64,000 bases of DNA. Source: Seiridium cupressi. Lineage: Eukaryota; Ascomycota; Sordariomycetes; Amphisphaeriales; Sporocadaceae. The notes beneath the pieces are model-generated. The model worked only from the letters and a program-made list of their open reading frames with translations. It was not told the origin of the DNA and ran no database searches. Positions 52,496 through 64,000 of the stretch are shown here, piece by piece (the stretch's first letter is position 1; every line of letters starts with the position of its first letter). The position numbers were made by a program, and so were the translations under genes. The stretch lies in the NCBI GenBank assembly GCA_036674765.1, contig JARVKI010000002.1:248001-312000 (forward strand), in the 5' to 3' direction.

Positions 52496-54154
52496 ATGCG
52501 TTTACTGCGCTTTGGAGACGAGAATGACTTGATTCTCAGCGACAACCTTGTCGATAACATCCCTCCCTACGCAATCCTCTCCCATACTTGGGGCCATAAT
52601 GAAGTCACGTTCCAAAACATTCGGAACAAGGACTTTCATCAACAAGATGGCTATAGCAAAATCCTGTTTTGTGGGGAACAGGCTCGGCGCGATGGCCTGG
52701 AATACGTTTGGGTAGACTCGTGCTGCATCGATAAGACGAGCTCCGCGGAACTTCAGGAAGCCATTAACTCGATGTATAACTGGTATAGACGATCCAAAAG
52801 ATGCTATGTATACCTAGTCGACGTCCCTGGAGATAACCTTTCAGTTCCCAGTTGCAAGTCTGCCTTCGAAAAGAGCAGATGGTGGACAAGAGGATGGACA
52901 TTGCAAGAACTTATTGCGCCGTCAGTTGTGGAATTTTATTCATCCAACGGACAAAAACTAGGCGATAAAGGATCGATGGAACAAATAATTCGTGGAATAA
53001 CGAATATCCCAGTCTCAGCACTTCGTGATAACGGACATCACAAGATCCTACCTCATACGAAAATCAGTTGGTCTAATCATCGTAGAACAACTCGACATGA
53101 AGACAAAGTATACTCTTTGTTAGGCCTAGTAGGAGTCACAATGCCGGTACTGTATGGTGGAGGAGAAGAGAACGCATACATACGTCTTTGTATAGAAATG
53201 ATACAACACTATCCCGTATACTCAGGTAACTTATGACAAAGGAAACTTTCTTACAAACCATGACGTTCAGTGGATTCTTTGGAAGCTGTTACTGACACTG
53301 CGGTAGATCAAACTCCATTAATACTCGCAGCTCGATCTGGCCATGTAGGGGCACTTCGGATGCTTTTGGAGAAAGATAATAATATCGAATCAGGACAGAA
53401 AAATGGGGTTGTTGCTTTGGTCTGGGCAGCTCAAGAAGGCCGTGAAGCAGCGGTTCAAGAACTGTTGGATAAAGGTGTAAACATCGAGTCGAAAGATAAC
53501 AATGGATGCTCCCCTCTCGCAATTGCAGCTCGTCAAGGACACGAACTAGCGATTCAAATACTGATCGATAACGGCGCGAATATTGAGTCAAAGGATGATC
53601 GGGAGTATACTCCTTTAACACTTGCAAGTCGGCAAGGCCACGAAGCAGCGATGCGAATGTTGCTCGATAAGGATGCGAACATCGAACCAAGGAATTGCTA
53701 CGGGAACTCTCCTTTAGCAGCTGCAGCTTGGACAGGCTATGAAAGAGCGATTAAAATTCTGCTCGACAAAGGCGCGAATATTGAATCAAAAGACCTCAAG
53801 GGCAACTCTCCTTTAGCACTTGCAGCTAAAGAAAACCATGAAGCAGCGATCCGAGTGCTATTCGACGAAGGCGCGAACATCGAAGCGAAGAACAATAAGG
53901 TTGCAGCTCAGGCAGGGCGCGAATCAGCGGTCCGAGTGCTACTCGAAAAAGGCGCGAATGTCGGGTCGAAAAACAACAAAGGAAAGTCACCTCTAGCCTT
54001 AGCCACCCAAAACCGGCATAACGGTGTTATCGAATTGTTACGTCGTAGAGGTTCGGCTTCGCCTGAACGGCCTTCCTGGTTCAGTACCCTAGGGTCTCTT
54101 TTCAGAAGTATGATTGTGTCAATCATAAAGATGGCACGTTGGATCTCGAGCTAG
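52496..54154 (+). CDS. HET-domain protein with C-terminal ankyrin repeats
   Basis: Two exons (52496-53225 and 53271-54154) joined over a 45-nt intron code for 537 aa. The HET domain opens with PPYAILSHTWGHNEVTFQNI, then YVWVDSCCIDKTSSAELQEA, RCYVYLVDV, WWTRGWTLQELIAP and RTTRHEDKVYSLLGLVGV, all of its conserved blocks. Exon 2 carries about seven ankyrin repeats (QTPLILAARSGHVGALRMLL, then units such as GCSPLAIAARQGHELAIQIL). The protein ends in a basic/hydrophobic amphipathic stretch (SLFRSMIVSIIKMARWIS). HET proteins trigger vegetative incompatibility and cell death on non-self contact; the ankyrin part probably senses the partner. The gene looks intact. Confidence 0.88.
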
Positions 54155-54620
54155 CTCATCTCCTTTTCAGTCCGGGAAGTGTTTTGGTAGTTTTGATCTG
54201 AGCCATCCCCGGCCTGCAATGCGGCCGCCCTTTCTGTCGACATCGACGATGGCTTGTAACAAGTGGAACAGCTTAAGGCCTTTTCGTTCGGCCTCAACTG
54301 CCCATTGAAGAGCAAGGGCGCCTATTTGATCATAATGATGCTCGTCAACCCCGATCACCTCCGCAGGTGCACTACAGAACGGGTGCGATGGAAACTCTTC
54401 ATAAACATCCATTAGAGAAAGTATCCGTAAAGTCTTCACTTCTTGGTTCTGTTACGAATAATACGCCCCGAGGAAGATTTAGTGCTAAGTCTTATGAAAT
54501 CCTGAATTCTTCTCAAAGCTCCAACGCACTACTCCTGGACTATGAGCCAGAGAATATCGGGAGCCTTCCAGAATGGCCTAGATCGACAGACGGGATTCTC
54601 AGGTGAGGAGGTTCAGATCC
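54155..54620. other. Spacer between the HET gene and the TPR relic
   Basis: The region is open in pieces but without motif. It may hold remains of the 5' part of the TPR relic. Confidence 0.4.
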
Positions 54621-54629
54621 ATGGAGACC

Positions 54630-56242
54630 TAGCCCTTGCGTCTGCCTGTTGGGGTGAATACGACGAGGCTACGTTTTAGATCCTAAAAGCCCATAGGTGT
54701 CTCGACCAGCTCAAGGAGGATATGATGCGACCATCCAATAATTCCGAAGTTGAGACTGAGTCCATACATATGGAGGAATCTGAAGCATCAGGGATGCACG
54801 ACTCTTCTAGATTCCGAAACCATGATTCACTGAAATCTGAGCCTGCGACTGCGCAAAATCCCAAGGACAAGACACGAGCATCTAAGCTGAAAGTCGAGTT
54901 GAGTGCCAAACGAGACTTGCTTTGCTTTATAGAAGCTAGGACCAATTTGATGTGGGGATCCCTCAGAGCTGCTTTGGAGGACTCTGAATGGGCTCTGGGC
55001 GGAATGAAGAAGCGATGGGGTCCCTGGCATCCCAAAACATTGGAGTGCGCCAGCCACAATGCGTTATTACTAGCACTCAATTCCGATGTCAGGAAAGCTG
55101 AGACAGTCTGTACCGCAGCACTCCGAACGATGACAACCGAACTTGGGTCCCTGCACCCTCTCACCCTAGAAACCATGGAGCATCTGGATCGTATCCATGA
55201 GATGCAATCACGTCTCTTAGAGGCTGCAGATATTGCGAGATCGCTTACTCAAGTTAAAAGATCGATTTCGACGGATACACGCCTACAGACACTGAGGTCA
55301 AGATGTTTATATGCCGAGATTCAACTGAAAATTGGAACCTCTTGGCAGCAAAGGCTGAGTTGAAGGACGCCATCACAACCGCAAGAACTGAGTTTGGGAG
55401 GAATGTTCACCCAGATATCCTTCGCTGCTAATCCGTTCTGGCCCTCGCGTATCATCATTGCGCAGAAAGCCGGCAGGCAGAAGACCTAGCCCTGTGTACC
55501 TTGCGGCGACAGAGTGTTATTTACAACCCGCGCCGCAGTCAGAAGGGATTTTTGCTGCAGAAAGCCAGTCAGGTATCAACACCCTGCTAGAGAGCTTCGC
55601 CCACGCAATCGAGACCGATGCAAATGATCTGAGGATCCATCCAGCACTTCTGCAAACTCTACGTACAATTTTGCTTATACTGCTGCAAAGAAACGAAGAA
55701 GACGCCGTTGCCATGGCAAAACGATTACTAGAGGCTATGTGGGACAGAAATCAAAAAGTGTTGAAACATAGGACGAGTATAAAGACCCTCCAGTCGATGC
55801 TCTTGATTTTCGATATCATCTTGCTCAGGCTGTTCGGTGGCAAGGAGGTATACATGATAGCGAAGAGCTTCTGGAAAAAGCTGCGAAGCGTCTACGTGGT
55901 GTGTACGAAGGTCGGTCAGACAAGCTAGGTATAAAACATCCCGCGACCTTGTGCGCGAAGCTCGAATTGATCACCACCAACTATGCTCTCGGGCGATGGG
56001 AGGATTTGGACGATTCAACCCAAGCCAGCGGAATCCACGACGTGGATATATCTATGGAACACAATGACCAAGACATATCGGAAATTAACGTGAAGAGCTT
56101 CAGACCCTTAAGCCAGGATACGTGGGATTTGGTCACACATCACTTACTTGATATATTCCGTCTACACGAGGCACAGCATGGTTCTAACGTGGCTGAGAAG
56201 AAGGCGCGCTTTGGGGCGGATCTCAGCAAACCCGAGGTTTAA
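54630..56242 (+). pseudogene. TPR-repeat gene relic
   Basis: Pieces in changing frames spell a kinesin-light-chain-like TPR protein: ALASACWGEYDEATF, stop, ILKAHRCLDQLKE; AAAL-type helices such as AETVCTAALRTMTTELGSLH, PLTLETMEHLDRIHEMQSRL; FGRNVHPDILRC, stop, SVLALAYHHCAESRQAEDLA; FRYHLAQAVRWQGGIHDSEE, LLEKAAKRLRGVYEGRSDKL. Stops at 54677-54679 (TAG) and 55429-55431 (TAA) and at least two frame changes (near 55340 and between 55520 and 55780) break it. The TPR spacing (HPxTLxxxxxLA) is of the type found at the C-terminus of fungal NACHT or NB-ARC proteins. No intact partner domain is seen upstream except the HET-ankyrin gene. Confidence 0.6.
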
Positions 56243-56588
56243 ATTGCAGGACCGCTCCGACCACTAACCCAAGTACACAGAGGGCTAAGTTCTTTCGCTT
56301 AAAAACAAAAGTCTATAAAGGGCGGTGGGCAGGAATCGTTCATCAGTGAGCAGGGTTTGGTGGTGAAGATCGTATTCAAGTAGACTAGACTCCATAGTTG
56401 CAACAAACCCAAAATTATGGATCATCCAAACAACAATGGTAGCGCTAGAAAAACATAAGAGAACAGCGGGCATTAGACATAATCATCGTCAAGCCTTGCA
56501 TGCCTTTTAACTTATTCGCCAGATTAGAGTCTCATGTATACCCAAGTGATTCAAAGACAGATAATATTTGACGGAAGAACGGTATTCG

Positions 56589-56626
<38 letters not shown>

Positions 56627-59600
56627 GTTCACGCATGAGATGGAGTAGAGTGAATTACCGCACCGGGAAATTTCTAATTCACATACCTACATAGCTTTCA
56701 ACCCTCTTCCAAACACAGTCACCAATTAAGCGCTCTGGACTCTACGTATATACGATACAACGAGAATAACCACTGGATTAACCAGCTCCATCGTATTTGA
56801 TCGTTTCTTGATGCCAGTGATCATTAGTGTTTGAATTAATTTTCTGCGCCGTAACGAAGGACTATGCGAGCTTTGTATTGCGCACATGAATGGAGATAAA
56901 AGTATTTCAGGGGCAAGTAAGTACGTCTCCACGAACTATCATATAACCGCGAAATCAAGTAAGGATATATTAAGGCCTATTTTTAGTACGCTAAAATAGA
57001 TGAGAACGAAGAGAATAAATAATCGCGATATACATCTATTTAATTGGGCCGTAGCACAACAGCTTCTTAAACAATCTCATGTTCATTTCTAACATCGCAT
57101 GTCTCACTGCGGCCCGCGAGCGTCGAACCGATGTTAATAACTCTCATCCATGGCTGCGCAACGTCATCAAAGCAATTCTCATGAAACGTTGGCGAGGCCA
57201 GGGCGGCATAGCAATCATGGTAAATCCATGACTTGCATGCTGTCGTAACCCCTGTCGACCATGTGGGAGCGGGGTGCTTCGGCGTTGGCTACCGAAACTG
57301 CTCATGAAGGGAGATAAAGCTGCAGTACTATAATGATGAGACGACAGGTACAATGTATCAAAAGATACCCATCGCCTCGAGCAACCTCGGTTCACGAGCT
57401 CTATCCATACTTGCATGTCTGGGGGCTGAATTACCTCTAGATTGAGTATCAATCGGCAGTAAAATCTAGATGGTGGAAAATTCTAGCACAGTGATTTAAG
57501 CTCGAGCGGCATAGGCATAACCTTGGAATAGTTCCTTTAGAGTCGCCGTGGTTCGCATACGCATGCGCGTGGTCCCCCAGCGAAATCGAGGAGTGATCGG
57601 TGGTCGAGGATTTCAATTCACGATGAGAGCGAACCTTGCACCTGCAGTTACCGCCCGCTGAGGAAGGGTATCTGCATGCGCTGGGATCCGGGTCGTGTCC
57701 CCTACATGAGGATCGCAAGCGAGATCACACCAGCAGGCCGGTAGGATCCCGTATTCCCGGGTGCACGTACGATGGCCGACGTTGTTTGGGAGTCGTCGTC
57801 GGGAGGGCAATCGACGTGTCCATAGTCACTGTGGAAGCTCGGGCAGCGTGGCTGAACATATTACCTATTCCGGTCCACTGGTTTCTAAGCCATTGGCGGC
57901 GGCTTCGATGAATCCCTTGACGCCCTGCCATGCACGTCATGTCGTACGAGCGGAAGAGCTGATGGGTCAAGCAGACGGGATGGACAGCCAAAATGCAGTG
58001 AAGTTCAACCGCTCTTCGCGCCATACTCTGGCCAATAGCAATTGGAAAGGGCGGCGCCAAGGTGCATTTCTCGCCGGCATGCATGGCCATGTTCTTCTTC
58101 GGGGAACAGTTTGAGTGCATGGATTTGGAGATGAACGAATGCAGGTGTGATGGAGGTGTTCGTGTCTAGCAGCGGGCCCACGACTGGACGGGGATATGCT
58201 CAACGGCGCGCGGCGCAGGGGTGGCTGCTACTGTATTGAATGGCTGGTCGGTCCACGCGCAAGCACAAGTACAGTAAAGCGACGTTGGGTGCTTGGGTTT
58301 TAAAACAACGGTCCAGTCGCTGATAGCCCTTGCACGCGAGTCGCCAGTTTGTATTTGCGCACGAGCCCTCCCTTCCCCTCTTCTTCCATGGCTCTGATCA
58401 ATCCTCGCCAAGCTCTTGCGCTCAGAATACACCCAGAACAGTTGTGCCATAAACGGGCGGCTTGGGAATTCTCGTCATGGCTGAGCCTTGCGCCTCATAT
58501 GTGATATCTCTGCTGGCTGATTGGAGGGCAGATTCGATATTGCTGCTTGGGGGACAAGAACGTTGATTGTTGGACGCCTCTTGTTGCTAATGGTAGATAG
58601 ATTGGCGAGCCAGACGCAGAGAGGCCCCACCAGCCCACAACGCGACATGGATCCATCGATGGAGAAGCCGTGCTTTTGTAAGGTTAGAGCACTTCAATTG
58701 ACAAGTGGCCGCTGGACGATGGCGAAAACCACACTTGGATCCGAGCTGCATTACTGTCCTGCTGTATCTGGCGAATTGATTACTTGATACAGCAGTTTGG
58801 GCCTCCTGGAGTTTTTCGATCTTCGACACACCATTGCCTCCACGGGCTTGCTTAGACTTTCTGTGACTCGTGCTGACTCTGCTCGGTCTCGCGACTGCGC
58901 ACCACCGAAACAACACACCTCCTTTGTTCGTCCTGTTGGATTCACGTTGGATCTCTCGTTGGATCCAATTTGATTTTGCAATTTGCCCCGGTGGTATCGT
59001 CCCAGACATACTCGGCAGACCCAATCTCGCATGTTTCTAGACGGCTTCCATTGGCCTGTCCAAGACAGCGGGCTAATAGCAGTGCTAATCTGCGGATTGG
59101 CAGCCCAGTGGACTCCAGATATTGTCGCCCCCACAAAACAGCCCCTAGCACGGTGCTCTAGTCCCCTAGCACGGGTAGCACCCACCGGACTGCGGGTTGC
59201 AGGACTCAAGTACCAGTACCGACGGCCCACCAGGCCACCGGCCCAGGTCGCTGTCGCTGCAGGGTTCCAGTGCTTTTTCGTCTCGTCTTGCCGGTGCTTA
59301 TGCAGCAGGCAGCCTCTGCTCGTCGAGCTGCTTGCCCGCATGCGCTGCAAGGTTGCCCTTTTTAGTACCCGTACCACCTCCCCCCGACCCTTGGGCCACC
59401 GAACCAGTGCAGGTTCGGATTCGTCCATCAGGAAAACCCACCCAACCTCTTTTTGTGACAGCTTGGATCTGCGAGGTCTGCTACTACTTGCTACTACTCC
59501 CTTTCGCACTCCTGCCCTTTCTTTCCCTTCATCCACGGCTTCCACGCTCAACTGTTCCTGATCAATCCTCCGGCCGCATTCTCTCGACTACCAACTAGCT

Positions 59601-59891
59601 CAGCGACTTGCGGGCAGAGCATCTCGGCTAGAAGGCAACCAATTTGACCACGACTAGACCGTCTCCACCCCTCCAGTCTACCTCGACCCTTAACCTTGTG
59701 TTGTGATTAACTGTGACCCGGCGTCCTTTCCGCGGCAACAGAAACAGCAGCAACCCCATCAGCCGCCTTAGAAGCGCCTGCGCCCGAACCGATTATCACC
59801 TCTCCCTGCACTTCATCTACAGCAACACCCGCCCTCTCCCGCACTATCAGTACATTCAGAGCGCCAATCGACAGAATCATACTTCTTCGCA
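56243..59891. other. AT-rich spacer, then long leader region of RAS
   Basis: 56243-57100 is AT-rich with an A30 tract (listed separately). From about 58800 to 59890 the plus strand becomes C/T-rich (for example tccctttcgcactcctgccc near 59500), as in long fungal 5' leaders. ORFs on both strands, including a 266-codon one on the minus strand, have no family features. I see no tRNA or other RNA gene. Confidence 0.5.
56594..56623 (+). repeat. Poly(A) tract, 30 nt
   Basis: An uninterrupted run of 30 A in AT-rich DNA, the second such run in the window. No retroelement sequence is seen upstream. Confidence 0.85.
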
Positions 59892-60853
59892 ATGGCTTCC
59901 AAGGTATGTCCAAGTTACCAGGATCGAACGATGGCAATGAGTTTGGTCCTTCTTCTTTTGAGCCAAGACGGCCCCAAGCCCTGTTTCCTTGGTCCACGCA
60001 GCTTTTGACGGTCGACTAATTGCTTTTTTCTTCTTCCAGTTTTTAAGAGAATACAAGCTGGTTGTTGTCGGCGGCGGTGGTGTCGGTAAATCTTGCCTAA
60101 CCATCCAGCTCATCCAAAGCCATTTCGTGGACGAGTACGACCCAACTATCGAAGGTGCGTTCCTGGACATTTTACTCACTCATTTGCAATCGCTGCGACT
60201 CTGCGGCTTTCTTTCCTGAGCCAATGGCTTTTTTCGCAATTAAGTCGCAAGACTGAGCACTAACGCCACCCGCATTAGATTCGTACCGCAAGCAGTGCGT
60301 CATCGACGATGAGGTCGCACTTCTCGATGTACTCGATACAGCTGGTCAGGAGGAGTACTCGGCTATGCGCGAGCAGTACATGCGCACTGGCGAGGGTTTC
60401 CTGCTTGTCTACTCCATCACCAGCCGACAAAGCTTTGACGAGATTACAACATTCCAGCAACAAATCCTGCGCGTGAAAGACAAGGACTACTTCCCCATGG
60501 TCGTGGTCGGCAACAAGTGCGACTTGGAGAACGAGCGCGAGGTTACCAGACAAGGTATTTAACGCACAGCATCGTGACACGGCATGAACCTGCGCTAACA
60601 GTATTCTCCAGAGGGTGAGAATTTGGCAAAGTCGTTTGGCTGCAAATTCATCGAGACGTCCGCCAAGTCACGCATCAATGTCGACAAGGCTTTCTACGAT
60701 ATCGTCCGCGAGATCCGTCGTTACAACCGCGAAATGCAAGGCTACTCGCCTGGCAACGGTGGCAATGGTGGCAGCGGCGGCCCCACTGGCAAGATGGAGA
60801 TGAGCGAAGGCGAATCAGAAGCCGGCTGCTGCTCCAAGTGCATCATCATGTAA
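59892..60853 (+). CDS. Ras GTPase (Ras1/RasA type)
   Basis: Four exons (59892-59903, 60040-60154, 60279-60554, 60612-60853) code for 214 aa. The first exon encodes only MASK. The P-loop is GGGGVGKS, switch I YDPTIEDSY, switch [15 protein letters not shown], the guanine motif NKCD, and the SAK motif ETSAKS. The hypervariable tail is Gly-rich and Glu/Ser-rich ([20 protein letters not shown]) and ends CCSKCIIM, with upstream Cys for palmitoylation and a CaaX box for prenylation, so it acts at the plasma membrane. Ras links nutrient and growth signals to adenylyl cyclase and MAPK pathways. The fragment of CAP, another member of that pathway, lies about 17 kb away; there is no evidence that this is more than coincidence. 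Confidence 0.97.
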
Positions 60854-63673
60854 ACAAATAATAGGTGATCGATCTCGAACACGAATTAGACCGAGCCGCA
60901 ATGGCAAACGACCATGTCAGCAAATCGCGCAACGATATCCCAACCAACTTGGAATCGTTGGCGAGACCAGTGCGGATGGAATTTTGATTTCGGATACCCG
61001 ATATAACACGAGGGGGACAGTTTAATTGATGACAACAGCCATGACTTTGTTGTTGTCAGCCCGGTCCGATGGCTGGGCTGAGATGAGTTGCATGGAAAAT
61101 GGAGTCTGGTATCTGATCATTACGGGGCGCCCTGTGCTCGCCAGCATTTGCAAGAAGAAAAAGGGGATACATCGCACTTTCCGTGCCGCCATTGGTCATG
61201 AGATGACCTCGATTGGGCACCAAAAACAAACATAGTCTTCGCGGACCTCTGCCAGATTTTGCGCCTTGTTTTGCAGATACAGCCCTTTCCATGTTGAAAT
61301 GGATAGTTTTGGTTTTCTGGTGGCAAGATCACGGGGCCGCACCCGAGGCAGCTGATGTTCTCAGACATGTCTTAAAGGCTATAATGCTGATCGCCACTTA
61401 TTTCACTTAGTTGTTCTTTTTTCTTCTTTCGATTCTTTCATTGGCAGTGGTTCGTTGAGCTATAAAATTCCCCTTCCAGTCAGGCGTTCGGATCATGAAT
61501 TCAATACGAATGAACTTGCATTCTTCTAATTGCTTGCATACCAGTGAAGATCGCAGATGTTGCTTCATTCAACGCCCAATCGTCTAGCACTACTTAGTTC
61601 CCATAGACATACTACGCCATATGTATTGTTCGTCTCATTGCTAGCCTAGATTGCGTGCCCACGACAAGCAATTTGCTCTGAAAGGCAGACTCAGAACGCC
61701 TCCTCGTCTGTGTCTTGGGAATACTCAGCCGAGGAGAGTACTCATTTGTTCCAGTATGAGAAGTTGTAATATGATACGTCATATCATGAGTGCTACTGAA
61801 TAAAAAAGAACAGCCATTAGGCTGCGGCTGACCCAGCTCTTTGGGTCGTGATGTCTTCAACCTGGACAGCCCTGAGAGGGGAGCCTGGTTAAGTGCCGAG
61901 GCAGAAAGAAGCACATCTACATAGTGAGGGGAGATCATTGTGCGACCAGACAGATAAATAATTCAATTATATCTGCAGAAACTATCACCAACTCTTCGCC
62001 CTGAGCAGTGCTGAAACATTGGTGCTGGCACAATGAGGATCACAAAGATTAAATGGGCTCTTTACCTAATACCGTACGTGCACCTGTGGACTCATAGCAT
62101 CGCTTCTCAAGTGCTTCAGAGTACGATCAGCACGCAGGCCTGGGGGTTTCAAAGCACCGCGAAAAACTGCCGGTTCTACATAGGTGATCACTGTTTCCAG
62201 TAGCATGCCTGCGAGCAACGGGAATATCCAGCCAACTATTACAGGGTCCTTCGAATCTCAATTAGTCGGCCGAGGCGACGATCACTTGCAGCCAATCAGA
62301 CTCAACGAATCCGCCGCATGTATCAAGTCACTCGTTTCCCGCTGCCATGGCTGAATCTTTTAGGGTCCCATGGAAGAGCACGCACGTGTGCATCTTTTGG
62401 GCGTGGTCTAGGATTTCTGCCATCCCAAAGATAAGCTCTGCCGCTACACTCTGATGGTGCACACCACTTTTCTTCTAGAAGGATTTTCGAGCTGCGCGTA
62501 ACGCCCCCCCTGAACACACCGTCACACAAACCCGGGCGCCAAATCCCGCAAACCAAGGCACCCGCGAGACTGCTTTTCGAGATAAGATCTACAAGCTTCA
62601 TCAGTCGATCCGGCGGGGCTCATATTTTAATCTCCGGGCCGCCGGCTGGTTGGTGCGTAGGTGTGGGGTGAGGCTAACTGACGAAAACTGATAAATCGTA
62701 ACACACCAGACACGAAAGGAGATTATGTAGCCATGTACGTTGGTGGCACGGCGTCGCTATCATTTTCTCCCCTATCCCGTGCGTTTCTTAAAAATAGGGA
62801 TTTATATAGTTGTGGGATTCGGAGCTTTAATTCGACGACTAGGGTTCGCCTCTACCCTCGACTGGCTTGTTAAGTGAACCGGACTGTTGGAAGCGAAGCG
62901 AGCTATTGGGACGCCATTGAAAGTTTGTATCGTGGGTTTGTGCTTAGTTCTGGGGCACATGACGCGATGCGGTCTGCGAGATAGGGGTCTTGTCGCGATT
63001 CCGTATCGGTCAAAGTCGGATTTGGTTCGAGAGCGCTACCTAGTGGATGACTACCTACAATTCACTAAAGTAGAAGCACCCCAGTCTCGCTGTGGCATTT
63101 ACAAGGGCGAGTATATTTGGAAGGAAACAAGGACGCTTGAACTCCACAATTCAAGCAATGCTCCAAGGTTTCCATATCATTCATTAACTAGTTAGCTAGG
63201 TAATATTAGGGAGCTCGCAGCCGAGCAGGATCATTCGGCGTTGTTCATAGCAAACTGCTTCACCATCATATTACATACAGTTTTTCGGGTATCATGCGTA
63301 GTTAGGTTGTTTCCTCAATACAGCGACCTTCCCAACACGGACTATTGCTACATCGAATCCACACACCACTCTGAGGCACAGCCCTCTGTCAAACCCCAAT
63401 CCGGCGATCGAGTGTATCTAGTCTAGCAGCGAAGACGAAATAGGAAAGATAAACACACCACCATCGACAAGTAGCCATGCTGAAAGTCTGTGATGAGCAA
63501 CGTCACAATCTCACTAGAAGCATGACAACTAAGCCAAGCCAACCTAACAGTCTATGGTTTCTTCCTCCCTCGATGTACTCGATTTCTGCAATGTAGCGCC
63601 GGTGGACATTCAACGGTCTGCCAGATGGAGGACGTACAAAGGACAATTCTCCCTGACGTTTCTGAGTCGCTCT
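60854..63673. other. Gene-poor region downstream of RAS
   Basis: After the RAS 3' flank (to about 61400) I see only short ORFs in several frames. 62600-62650 is GC-rich with gatccggcgg and ccgccggctgg nearby, a possible hairpin. I find no domain, RNA gene or element I can name. Confidence 0.45.
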
Positions 63674-63985
63674 CTACTCATGATTCGTAATAATCTCAAG
63701 CCATTTGTAGCCGGTCGCAGGGTCTTTCTTCATTTTTAGCGTGAATGACTGGGGACCATCTTCGTATACTGGTGAAAACCCAGTCGTACACAGACTCGCG
63801 CACATGCCCAACTCCACGCGGTCTCTCTTCTTCGACAAGCTCTGGTTATTGCTTGCGATTACAGGATTAGCACATCTGGGAGGGACTATTCCAGGGGTAA
63901 CGAATAATACACGCCCAGGATGCAGGAATGCAAAGCATAACAACTCTGAGGGGAATGTTAAAAAAAATACATTAAGCGAATGCAC
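63674..63985 (-). CDS. Hypothetical minus-strand ORF, possibly the 3' end of a gene running off the window
   Basis: An open frame of up to 103 codons ends with QSFTLKMKKDPATGYKWLEI and ITNHE. The tail has protein-like composition (Lys, Asp, Trp) and could be the last exon of a gene whose upstream exons lie beyond the window; a ctaat-type branch point and cgcaag acceptor are present around 63850-63870. I do not recognise a family. Confidence 0.22.
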   Translation of the reverse strand: MHSLNVFFLTFPSELLCFAFLHPGRVLFVTPGIVPPRCANPVIASNNQSLSKKRDRVELGMCASLCTTGFSPVYEDGPQSFTLKMKKDPATGYKWLEIITNHE

Positions 63986-64000
63986 TAATTAATGGACGAA

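Noticed and set aside
58751..59551. 266-codon minus-strand ORF upstream of RAS
   Set aside because: No domain, rich in Arg/Ser/Gly, and antisense to the pyrimidine-rich leader region; probably chance.
60040..60154. Glycine-rich P-loop (GGGG) of Ras as an activating mutation
   Set aside because: The extra Gly replaces the Ala found in mammalian Ras; fungal Ras proteins normally read GGGGVGKS, so this is wild type for the group.
1..64000. tRNA, rRNA or CRISPR features
   Set aside because: I looked for tRNA-like T-loop motifs and for spaced direct repeats and found none that I could fold or support by eye.

Overview
This window looks like nuclear DNA of a filamentous ascomycete (Pezizomycotina; the gene set fits Dothideomycetes or a close relative, but I cannot place it more exactly). 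The reasons are: many short introns of about 45-115 nt with GT-AG ends and CTAAC/CTGAC-type branch points; a typical filamentous-fungal gene set (sedolisin peptidase, CFEM/PTH11-type receptor, Zn2Cys6 regulator, HET-domain protein, NACHT protein, Ppo-type fatty-acid dioxygenase, GMC oxidoreductase, laccase relic); and core eukaryotic genes (mitochondrial DHODH, QCR10, MED4, RAS). Exon joins below were derived by hand: every multi-exon model keeps one open frame and its total coding length divides by three. None has transcript support.

Layout. 1-9 kb: the 3' end of DHODH, QCR10, a flavin monooxygenase, a small acidic protein gene with a clear TATA box, and a secreted sedolisin. 9.7-15.1 kb: a NACHT (STAND) protein, the decayed 3' half of a laccase gene, and a GPI-anchored Ser/Thr-rich wall protein. 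16.5-26 kb: an SDR oxidoreductase with a GC-AG intron, a CFEM-7TM receptor, a gene-poor 2.9 kb stretch, a secreted GMC oxidoreductase and MED4. 27.4-41.8 kb: an NCS1 permease relic, then five plus-strand genes in a row (2-oxoglutarate/Fe(II) oxygenase, Zn2Cys6 regulator, beta-lactamase-like hydrolase/acyltransferase, NmrA-like protein, Ppo dioxygenase-P450 fusion). These could form an oxylipin or small-molecule cluster without a PKS/NRPS core.

41.9-56.3 kb is the accessory part: a gene coding only the N-terminal domain of cyclase-associated protein (CAP); two divergent cysteine-cluster, proline-rich proteins around a small membrane protein; a 208-bp inverted-repeat element in AT-rich spacer; relics of vWA, STAND-type N-terminal and TPR genes; and an intact HET-ankyrin gene. 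The HET, STAND and TPR pieces suggest a fungal self/non-self recognition locus in partial decay.

59.9-60.9 kb holds an intact Ras GTPase gene with a long pyrimidine-rich upstream region. The last 3 kb shows little beyond one unassigned minus-strand ORF. The most interesting items are the truncated CAP (which keeps the cyclase-contacting RLE motifs), the paired cysteine-cluster proteins, the decayed HET/STAND/TPR island, and the candidate cluster at 28.9-41.8 kb.
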